NCBI GenBank assembly: GCA_027000685.1
Contig: JALTNN010000044.1
Location: 1-5,385 of the forward strand
Length of the DNA stretch: 5,385 bases
Direction of reading: 5' to 3'
Source of the DNA: Microcaldota archaeon
GTDB taxonomy: Archaea > Iainarchaeota > Iainarchaeia > JAADDC01
Shown here: one piece after another, positions 1 to 4,616 of the stretch
Numbering within the stretch: the first letter of the stretch is position 1
Layout: each line of letters starts with the position of its first letter
Position numbers and translations under genes: made by a program
The notes under the pieces: generated by a model
Told to the model about the DNA's origin: nothing
Database searches by the model: none
The model's input: the letters and a program-made list of their open reading frames with translations, nothing else

Positions 1-13
1 CCTGTGGTGAACG

Positions 14-21
14 TTAAAAAA
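14..21 (+). promoter_or_regulatory. TATA box of the tRNA-Gln gene
   Basis: The A/T-only run TTAAAAAA stands in an otherwise GC-rich stretch. Its centre lies about 30 bp before the first base of the mature tRNA. With the usual archaeal spacing of about 26 bp, transcription would start around 43-45 and leave a very short 5' leader for RNase P. Seen: the motif and its spacing. Inferred: promoter function. Confidence 0.65.
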
Positions 22-47
22 CTTCTCCACCCCCTTCAGAGTGTAGG

Positions 48-120
48 AGCCCCGTGGTGTAGCGGCCAAGCATGCGGGACTCTGGATCCCGCGACCGGGG
101 TTCGAATCCCCGCGGGGCTA
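48..120 (+). tRNA. tRNA-Gln, anticodon CUG
   Basis: A complete 73-nt cloverleaf can be folded by hand. The acceptor stem AGCCCCG (48-54) pairs in all 7 positions with CGGGGCT (113-119), and A120 is the discriminator base. The D arm spans 57-73 with GG at 64-65 in the loop. The anticodon stem CGGGA/TCCCG (75-79 and 87-91) encloses the loop CTCTGGA, with T81 at position 33 and anticodon CTG at 82-84, reading CAG glutamine codons. The T stem is CGGGG/CCCCG (96-100 and 108-112) with loop TTCGAAT. There is no intron, and CCA is not encoded because CTC follows A120. In most archaea this tRNA is charged with glutamate and then amidated by GatDE. The last 20 bases occur again at 223-242, which is unusual. 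Confidence 0.97.
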
Positions 121-126
121 CTCCCC
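101..126 (+). repeat. Direct repeat, copy 1 (tRNA 3' end plus 6 nt)
   Basis: This is a 26-bp perfect direct repeat whose second copy is at 223-248. Copy 1 covers the T loop, the 3' side of the T stem, the 3' acceptor strand and the discriminator base of tRNA-Gln, plus CTCCCC downstream. An exact copy of a tRNA 3' end with little flank is the classic footprint of integrase-mediated insertion at a tRNA gene. The two copies start only 122 bp apart, so no element remains between them. Confidence 0.85.
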
Positions 127-133
127 AGTTCTA

Positions 134-222
134 GGGATCTCCTGATCCCCCTCTCCCTTCTCCACCCTTCTGGAGGGTGGTCGCAAGACCACCCTACACT
201 CGCCCGGCCAAAGAACTTGGCC
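134..222 (+). other. Hairpin cluster between the two repeat copies
   Basis: Three perfect stem-loops follow one another. Hairpin 1 (134-149) pairs GGGATC with GATCCC around TCCT. Hairpin 2 (174-195) has a 9-bp stem, AGGGTGGTC with GACCACCCT, closed by a GCAA tetraloop of the GNRA class. Hairpin 3 (206-222) pairs GGCCAA with TTGGCC around AGAAC. CCACCC at 162-167 can also pair with GGGTGG at 175-180, competing with hairpin 2. No reading frame or known RNA family was recognised. The stretch could be transcribed by read-through from the tRNA promoter. It could be a structured RNA, processing signals for the tRNA transcript, or degenerate DNA. Seen: the pairing. Function is unknown. Confidence 0.5.
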
Positions 223-248
223 TTCGAATCCCCGCGGGGCTACTCCCC
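223..248 (+). repeat. Direct repeat, copy 2 (orphan tRNA 3' end)
   Basis: This is an exact second copy of positions 101-126. The matching 5' half of the tRNA is missing: the bases before it end in TTGGCC where the real gene has CGGGG, so no T stem or acceptor stem can form here. Two short blocks upstream are also shared in the same order, CTTCTCCACCC (22-32 and 157-167) and CGGCCAA (63-69 and 205-211). The stretch 157-248 may therefore be a decayed partial copy of the whole tRNA locus. The repeat ends directly at the TATA box of the next gene. Confidence 0.85.
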
Positions 249-255
249 TTAAATT
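249..255 (+). promoter_or_regulatory. TATA box of the primase-like gene
   Basis: TTAAATT is centred 26 bp before the GTG at 278, the spacing expected if transcription starts at or next to the start codon (leaderless mRNA). No Shine-Dalgarno sequence precedes the GTG; the bases just before it are pyrimidine-rich. The box begins immediately after the orphan tRNA repeat. Confidence 0.65.
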
Positions 256-277
256 CTACAACGACCTTTTTCTCTCC

Positions 278-1000
278 GTGGAGTTCAGGAAACCTTCCCT
301 CGAGGAACGAGAGGAGTTCTACCTGAAGAGGTTTGACTACAGGAGGGCCGTAAGGTTCGTGAAGAGACACGATGACAGCCCGGTCTTCGCCGTGAAATTA
401 GGAGCTGCGTCCGGGATCTACAGGCCAGAGTTCGAGGACAGGATAAGGAGGAGGGTGAACGTGCTCTTCCTCGGGCCCCTCCTTGAGAGGTATTCTCCAA
501 GGGAGCTGAGAAGGGTGTTTGCCAGGTATGCCCCCGAGGGGGTGTACTACTGGAGGAACAGGGTGGTGGACTATGCGTTATGTAGAAAGTGCGAGTACAA
601 GAGGAAGAGGGACTACAGGGCGTGCTTTGGGTGCAGGAATTTCAGGGGACAGGAGCTCGCCTTCGACATCGACCAGGACACGAACGGGACCCTAGAGAAC
701 GCCGCGAGGGCGTCCATCTTCATAAGGGACGACCTCCCCTACTCCGAGAAGGTGATCGTCTATTCGGGGAGGGGCTTTCACGTGCATGTGTTTGACGAGG
801 CCGCGTACTCCCTCGGCTTTGAGGAGAGGAAGGCACTTGCCAACAGGTACTCCGACTACATCGATCCATGGGTCACCGCGGGCAATGCCACGCTGATAAG
901 ACTCCCCTACACGCTCAACGGGCTCAGCGGGACGGTCTCCGTTCCGGTGGAAGACCCCCTACTCTTTCTAAGGAGAAACAGGAGTTCAGCAAATCCCTGA
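278..1000 (+). CDS. DNA primase small-subunit (PriS)-like protein with displaced zinc motif
   Basis: This 240-residue protein carries the archaeo-eukaryotic primase catalytic core, which makes RNA or DNA primers from NTPs on single-stranded DNA. Seen in order: VYYW near 89-92; a C-x2-C-x10-C-x2-C zinc cluster (C102, C105, C116, C119); the metal-binding ELAFDID motif with D130 and D132; the nucleotide-binding SGRGFHVHVFD motif (163-173); and LIRLPYTLNGLSG (206-218), the family's R-x-P motif. In the human, Pyrococcus and Sulfolobus enzymes, as I recall them, zinc ligands follow the DxD; here they precede it. The third catalytic acid would be E225 or D226, only about 15 residues from the end, so the C-terminal part of normal PriS (about 320-350 residues) is missing. 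The GTG start is supported by a TATA box 26 bp upstream and by the typical leaderless layout. Its codon use resembles that of its neighbours. It could be a minimal true PriS or a PriS-related paralogue or primase-polymerase. I am sure of the superfamily and less sure of the subfamily. Confidence 0.85.
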   Translation: MEFRKPSLEEREEFYLKRFDYRRAVRFVKRHDDSPVFAVKLGAASGIYRPEFEDRIRRRVNVLFLGPLLERYSPRELRRVFARYAPEGVYYWRNRVVDYALCRKCEYKRKRDYRACFGCRNFRGQELAFDIDQDTNGTLENAARASIFIRDDLPYSEKVIVYSGRGFHVHVFDEAAYSLGFEERKALANRYSDYIDPWVTAGNATLIRLPYTLNGLSGTVSVPVEDPLLFLRRNRSSANP

Positions 1001-1001
1001 C

Positions 1002-1172
1002 TCACCACTCGTCCTCGTCGAAGTCCCCCTCGAAGTCGTCCTCATCGAAGGGGAAGTCCTCGTCCTCGTCCCACTCTTCCTCTTCCCATTCCTCCTCCGG
1101 GAACTCCTCTTCCTCCTCTTCCTCGTAGTAATAGTAGTACTTCTTTTCCTTATCCTCCTTCTTGGCTGCCAT
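1002..1172 (-). CDS. Highly acidic 56-residue microprotein
   Basis: This is an open frame on the minus strand, ATG at 1172-1170 and TGA ending at 1002. The start is MAAKKEDKEKK, followed by five tyrosines, seven glutamates, and then acidic runs broken at intervals by W, F or FP. The last five residues are DEDEW. By count, 32 of 56 residues are D or E, and there is no cysteine or histidine. It should be disordered in solution, with a short basic head and an acidic-aromatic tail. A TATA box 26 bp before the ATG supports a leaderless gene. It ends tail to tail with the primase-like gene, with a 1-nt gap. I do not recognise the family. Acidic-aromatic tails are known in SSB C-termini, DNA mimics and activation domains, so binding to a nucleic-acid-handling protein is a reasonable guess. 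The opposite strand reads as low-complexity serine, an artefact. Confidence 0.8.
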   Translation of the reverse strand: MAAKKEDKEKKYYYYYEEEEEEEFPEEEWEEEEWDEDEDFPFDEDDFEGDFDEDEW

Positions 1173-1184
1173 GCTCTTACCTAT

Positions 1185-1203
1185 GCGTTAACGCTTATAA
1201 GCG
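1185..1203. promoter_or_regulatory. Double palindrome, candidate operator
   Basis: GCGTTAACGC (1185-1194) and CGCTTATAAGCG (1192-1203) are both perfect palindromes and share three bases. For the acidic gene on the minus strand, the second contains the TATA box and the first lies between that box and the start site. A dimeric repressor bound here would block TBP or RNA polymerase. No regulator gene is visible in the window. Seen: the palindromes and their position. Inferred: operator function. Confidence 0.5.
1195..1200 (-). promoter_or_regulatory. TATA box of the acidic microprotein gene
   Basis: TTATAA (read on the minus strand from 1200) is centred about 26 bp before the ATG at 1172, again the spacing for a leaderless transcript. 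It is the core of the palindrome CGCTTATAAGCG. Confidence 0.65.
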
Positions 1204-1216
1204 ATGCCGGCTCGCC

Positions 1217-1224
1217 TTTAAATA
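1217..1224 (+). promoter_or_regulatory. TATA box of the membrane protein-tmcA operon
   Basis: TTTAAATA is centred 26-27 bp before the ATG at 1247 but only about 18 bp before the in-frame ATG at 1238. The spacing therefore favours 1247 as the start. It lies back to back with the minus-strand TATA box about 20 bp away. Confidence 0.65.
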
Positions 1225-1246
1225 CCACGCCGACTTTATGTTTTTA

Positions 1247-1996
1247 ATGTCTTTCCGCGGGCTCCTCCTCCGCACGTTCGGGGACCTCCTTGACATCCCA
1301 AACATCGTAGTGGCATTCCTCGTAACGTTCACAGTCTCCAGCGTGGTCTCTCCGCCCCTTGTCTCCGCGCTCGCCGACTTCCTCCTCGCCTACGCAGATA
1401 CCTTCTCCATCCTCAAGTCTGTGGAGGTGTTCGTCTCCTCCCTCTTCAACCCCGCCGTCCTCCTCTCCCTCCTCATAACAATAATCCTCAACGTTTACCT
1501 TGTCTCATTCGTCGTGTCGCGGGTGTGGCAGAGGAGGACAGGAAGTCCTTCCAACCCCTTCAGGAGGGCCTTCGAGAGGATGCCGCACACCTTCATAGCC
1601 CTCGTTCTTGTATCCCTCCTCCCCACGATTTTCCTCGTCCTCTACGCCCTCTACCAGACCTCCAACATCGGCCCGATCTTCCTCTTCCTATTCGTCCTCT
1701 CCCTCATCCTCTGGGTCCCCCTGACGTTCCCCGTCGTTGCCTCCGCTGTCGTGGAGGAGGGAAGAGGGCGCGACATCGTCTATGAGGGAATGCTTGCGGG
1801 AAGGATTTACTGGCTGAGGATACTCGTCGCGGTTGTCATCATCTCCTTATTTGTCTCACTCCTCTCTTACCTCCTCGGCCCCGTGCTTGAAGGAGAGATG
1901 GGCACATACGCCGTCTCCCTCGTACAGGCGGTAACAATCGTGCTAACGGTCTCGCTCTCGGCCGAGGCGTACCACGCTTTCAAGCACGGGGAGTGA
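1247..1996 (+). CDS. Six-helix integral membrane protein, function unknown
   Basis: This 249-residue protein has about six hydrophobic segments, near 17-35, 67-91, 114-137, 141-166, 189-211 and 219-240, and a basic loop around 92-112 (RVWQRR, FRRAFER). A second charged loop near 169-180 (VEEGRGRDIVYEG) precedes the fifth helix. The pattern FPVVASAVVEEGRG followed by a short amphipathic stretch recalls membrane domains of the GPDPase-membrane/DUF4013-like kind, but this is a weak resemblance from memory. No catalytic motif was seen. The start at 1247 is preferred over 1238 (252 residues) because it lies 26-27 bp after the TATA box. The gene is pyrimidine-rich on its coding strand, as expected from its Leu, Val, Ser and Phe content, unlike the purine-rich soluble genes. 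tmcA begins 1 nt after its stop, so the two are surely co-transcribed. Confidence 0.85.
   Translation: MSFRGLLLRTFGDLLDIPNIVVAFLVTFTVSSVVSPPLVSALADFLLAYADTFSILKSVEVFVSSLFNPAVLLSLLITIILNVYLVSFVVSRVWQRRTGSPSNPFRRAFERMPHTFIALVLVSLLPTIFLVLYALYQTSNIGPIFLFLFVLSLILWVPLTFPVVASAVVEEGRGRDIVYEGMLAGRIYWLRILVAVVIISLFVSLLSYLLGPVLEGEMGTYAVSLVQAVTIVLTVSLSAEAYHAFKHGE
1988..1993 (+). promoter_or_regulatory. Shine-Dalgarno sequence of tmcA
   Basis: GGGGAG, followed by TGAT, lies 4 nt before the ATG at 1998 and inside the last codons of the membrane protein gene. It resembles the archaeal consensus GGAGGTGAT. It supports ATG 1998 as the start and translation from a polycistronic mRNA. Confidence 0.55.
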
Positions 1997-1997
1997 T

Positions 1998-4262
1998 ATG
2001 AAGAGGGTTCTGAAGTCCCTGGAGAGGGCGGTGGAGCACAGACACCGCCGGCTCGTCGTGATAACCGGAGAGGGAAGTGAGCCCTCCGAGGTGGCGGCCG
2101 ACCTCTTCGAGAGGGCATCCGACATCACAGAAGCGGAGAAGGTCCTGTACATGGCGGAGTTCCCCCACGACTCAAAGGACGACGAGAAGAGGTACGACAC
2201 CTTCAACAAGGGCGTCTCCCTCAAGGTCAAGAGGGTTCCCTACGCGAAGGGCAAGGAGGTCCTCGGAAAGACCTACGACGCCCTCGTCCTCGACGCCTTC
2301 AACAACTTCCCGGCGAGGGACGTGGGAATTGCAGTAGAGACGGTGAGAGGGCCTGGCCTCATAGCGATCCTCGCACCTCCCCTCGAGGAGTGGGTAGAGA
2401 GGAAGATGTTCTTCCACGGGCAGTACATCGTGACGCCTCCCTACTCCGTGGAGGACTGCGGGAACCTCTACCAGAGGAGAATAGTGAAGAAACTCTTTGA
2501 ACACCCCGGCATCTTCGTCCTCGACAGGAAAAGGGTGGTGCACGGGAGGGAACCGAAAACGAAGAAGAAAAAGAAGAAGGAGATCGAGATACCGAGGACG
2601 ACGGTCCTCCCAAGGGAGATCTACGAGATGGCGAGAACGCAGGATCAGGTGGACGTCATCCACGCCCTCGAGGGGGCTATAAGGGAAGGGCACGCCTATG
2701 TCCTCCTCGCCGACAGGGGAAGGGGAAAGTCGGCGGCCCTCGGGCTCTTCCTCGCCGGCCTCTCGTACGTCTCCTCCAAGAATAAACTGAGGATCGTTGT
2801 GACAGCTCCATCCCCCCAGAACGTGGAGGAGCTCTTCAAGTTCTTCAGGGAGGGGTTGAAGGAGCTCGGCGTGAAGGTTAGGGGAGGGAAGAGGATAGAG
2901 GTGGGGAAGGTCGAGATAGTCTACAGGGACCCCCTCGAGACGGCGAGAGAAAGGGGCGACATGCTCGTTGTAGACGAGGCCGCGGGCATATACGTCTCCC
3001 TCCTCAGGGAGTTCCTCCCAAGGTTCAGGTCATTCATATTCTCTACCACCTCGCACGGTTATGAGGGCACGGGCAGGCTCTTCCAGTACAGGTTCCTCCC
3101 CACGCTCGAGGAGAGGCTGAAGGTTCACATCCTGAGGATGGTAGAGCCCATCCGGTACGGGGAGGGAGATCCTGTTGAAAGATGGCTCTACGACGTCTTC
3201 CTCCTTGACGCCGAGCCTGCAAACATAACGAAGAAGGACGTGAAGGACGTCGTGAAGAAGAAGCTCCGCTTCACGCATGAGGACAGGGAAAGGCTTTTCC
3301 TGGAGGACGAGAAGACCCTGAGGGAGTATATAGGGATATACGTCTTCGCCCACTACAGGAACAACCCGAGGGACATAGCCATACTCGCCGATGCTCCAAA
3401 CCAGAACGCCTTCACCGTGAAGACGGACTCGGGGAAGGTTGTGGGATCCCTCCAGGTGGCGGAGGAGGGAGGCCTCGGAGACGAGCACATATACAGGATG
3501 CTCGAGGGCGAGATAGTGTTCGGGAACATCATCCCGGACATATTCCTCAAGTACTACGAGTTCCACGAGTTTGCAAGGGTGAAAGGGCTCCGCGTCGTGA
3601 GGATAGCCACGCACCCGGATCTCCAGGGGAGGGGGATAGGAAGCTACGCGCTGAAGTGTCTCGAGGAGTACGCGAGGGAGAACGGGTACTCTTGGACGGG
3701 TGCGGGGTTTGGGGCGTCGGGGAACGTCGTGAGGTTCTGGAAGAAGAACGGCTACGTCCTCGTGCATGTTTCACCTAAGAGGAACGTTGAGAGCGGTGAG
3801 TACTCCACAATATTCGTCAAGCCCCTTGACCCGAAGGTGGAAAAGTTCGTGAACATAGCGAACTTCTCCGCCAAGGTGAGGCTCGTCGAGGAGATGGACA
3901 ACTACTACGTCCACATGGATCCGGACGTGGCCCTCGAGCTCCTCGACTCTGGGCCGTCGAGGAAACTCCCCCTCGACCTCTCGGAGGGGGAGCTGAGGAG
4001 GTTCAGGAGGTACATAGACGGCTCCCTATTCTACGACGCCGCCTCTGACGTCGTGGCGAAGGTGGTGCGGTGGTACTTCCTCTCCGGGATGAAGCCGGAG
4101 CTACCCCAGACGGATAGAATGTACCTTATAGAGAAGGTGCTGAAGAAGAGGACGTGGAAGGAGGCGGCCTCTGTCTTCGACCTCGATCCTCTCAAGTTCG
4201 CGAAGAGGGTTGACAGGGTGATGAGGAAGATAGGGGACTACGTGATGGGGGAAGTGCTGTGA
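1998..4262 (+). CDS. tmcA: RNA cytidine acetyltransferase TmcA (Kre33/NAT10 family)
   Basis: This 754-residue enzyme uses acetyl-CoA and ATP to make N4-acetylcytidine in RNA. In bacteria the target is C34 of elongator tRNA-Met. In hyperthermophilic archaea the homologue modifies many rRNA and tRNA sites. Domains seen: an N-terminal DUF1726-like region (about 1-180); a linker with six lysines (189-194); a RecD-like ATPase module with Walker A DRGRGKSA (239-246), Walker B-like VVDEAA (324-329) and the family motif STTSHGYEGTGR (349-360); a GNAT domain with the acetyl-CoA loop DLQGRGIGSYAL (541-552) and the motif GFGASGNVVRFWKKNGY (569-585 or so); and a C-terminal helical tRNA-binding region. 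All key motifs are intact, and the length fits archaeal members (E. coli TmcA is about 670 residues). The gene lies between a membrane protein gene (1-nt gap) and an ASCH gene (1-nt overlap). Confidence 0.96.
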   Translation: MKRVLKSLERAVEHRHRRLVVITGEGSEPSEVAADLFERASDITEAEKVLYMAEFPHDSKDDEKRYDTFNKGVSLKVKRVPYAKGKEVLGKTYDALVLDAFNNFPARDVGIAVETVRGPGLIAILAPPLEEWVERKMFFHGQYIVTPPYSVEDCGNLYQRRIVKKLFEHPGIFVLDRKRVVHGREPKTKKKKKKEIEIPRTTVLPREIYEMARTQDQVDVIHALEGAIREGHAYVLLADRGRGKSAALGLFLAGLSYVSSKNKLRIVVTAPSPQNVEELFKFFREGLKELGVKVRGGKRIEVGKVEIVYRDPLETARERGDMLVVDEAAGIYVSLLREFLPRFRSFIFSTTSHGYEGTGRLFQYRFLPTLEERLKVHILRMVEPIRYGEGDPVERWLYDVFLLDAEPANITKKDVKDVVKKKLRFTHEDRERLFLEDEKTLREYIGIYVFAHYRNNPRDIAILADAPNQNAFTVKTDSGKVVGSLQVAEEGGLGDEHIYRMLEGEIVFGNIIPDIFLKYYEFHEFARVKGLRVVRIATHPDLQGRGIGSYALKCLEEYARENGYSWTGAGFGASGNVVRFWKKNGYVLVHVSPKRNVESGEYSTIFVKPLDPKVEKFVNIANFSAKVRLVEEMDNYYVHMDPDVALELLDSGPSRKLPLDLSEGELRRFRRYIDGSLFYDAASDVVAKVVRWYFLSGMKPELPQTDRMYLIEKVLKKRTWKEAASVFDLDPLKFAKRVDRVMRKIGDYVMGEVL
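4247..4256 (+). promoter_or_regulatory. Shine-Dalgarno-like sequence of the ASCH gene
   Basis: GGGGGAAGTG lies within the last codons of tmcA and ends 5 nt before ATG 4262. Together with the stop/start overlap TGATG it points to translational coupling, and it favours ATG 4262 over the overlapping GTG at 4259. Confidence 0.45.
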
Positions 4263-4570
4263 TGCTCCACCTCCTCCCGAGGTACGTGAGGGACGTGCTC
4301 TCGGGGAGGAAGACGGCCACCATACGTCTCGGGAGGAAGGGTGTGAAGAGGGGAGACATCGTCTATCTCGCCGCCGGCGGAAGGCCCTTCGCGAAGGCAA
4401 AGATTGTTAAGGTGGTGGAGAAGAAGCTGAAGGAGCTCACACCCGAGGAGATAAGGAAGGACGGGCACGGAAGCTTCAGGGAGCTCCTCTCCGACCTCAG
4501 GAGGATATACCCCGTCATATCCCCCGAGGACACGGTCACGTACATCGAGTGGAGGATAATCGAGAAATAG
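4262..4570 (+). CDS. ASCH-domain protein, candidate N4-acetylcytidine amidohydrolase
   Basis: This 102-residue protein is a single ASCH domain (a PUA-like beta barrel). Seen: LLPRYVRDVLSGRKTATIR (4-22), a KRGD turn (29-32), LTPEEIRKDGHGSFRELL (59-76) and RIYP (81-84). By my alignment from memory, E. coli YqfB, an ASCH protein of 103 residues that cleaves N4-acetylcytidine, has the same GRKTxTIR segment. Its catalytic Lys21 and Thr24 match K17 and T20. The catalytic Glu74 would correspond to D67 or a nearby acid, which is less clear. The start codon overlaps the tmcA stop by 1 nt, so the two are translated together. The context with an ac4C-forming enzyme supports a role in ac4C removal or salvage. 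Many ASCH proteins are only predicted RNA binders, so the domain is certain and the activity is inferred. Confidence 0.85.
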   Translation: MLHLLPRYVRDVLSGRKTATIRLGRKGVKRGDIVYLAAGGRPFAKAKIVKVVEKKLKELTPEEIRKDGHGSFRELLSDLRRIYPVISPEDTVTYIEWRIIEK

Positions 4571-4588
4571 AGGAATCCACACTTTCCG

Positions 4589-4596
4589 ATAAAAAA
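4589..4596 (+). promoter_or_regulatory. TATA box of the orc1/cdc6 gene
   Basis: ATAAAAAA, within CGATAAAAAA, is centred about 25 bp before the GTG at 4617, the leaderless spacing seen at the other promoters here. It lies in the 46-bp gap after the ASCH gene. It makes orc1/cdc6 a separate transcription unit, although read-through from the operon is possible. Confidence 0.6.
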
Positions 4597-4616
4597 CCCA
4601 ACCCCCATCTTGTTAC

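Noticed and set aside
223..242. Second tRNA gene ending at the orphan repeat
   Set aside because: No 5' acceptor strand, no T-stem partner and no anticodon arm can be placed upstream, so it is not a functional tRNA.
4..252. Open frame of 82 codons across the tRNA region
   Set aside because: It reads through the tRNA gene and both repeat copies, has no promoter or family resemblance, and uses codons unlike the real genes.
267..271. Five-T run as a transcription terminator for the tRNA or hairpin region
   Set aside because: It is short and lies inside the primase-like gene's promoter, between TATA box and start codon. Archaeal T-tracts can terminate, but nothing else supports it.
868..1128. 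Plus-strand frame with a serine-rich tail
   Set aside because: The serine and lysine runs are the antisense of the Glu/Asp codons of the minus-strand microprotein, and the first part overlaps the primase-like gene in another frame.
2550..2582. Polylysine tract in tmcA as a frameshift or slippage site
   Set aside because: The A/G-rich codons encode a plausible basic linker, and the frame continues with conserved motifs on both sides.
2172..2693. Long minus-strand frame inside tmcA, and similar ones at 3030-3767 and 4101-4582
   Set aside because: They lie antisense to intact conserved genes and give proline-, arginine- and serine-rich products with no motifs. They are shadows of GC-rich coding sequence.
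4571..4616. Replication origin next to orc1/cdc6
   Set aside because: Archaeal origins often sit beside this gene, but the 46-bp gap holds only a promoter and shows no origin recognition box or AT-rich unwinding stretch. An origin could lie beyond the window.
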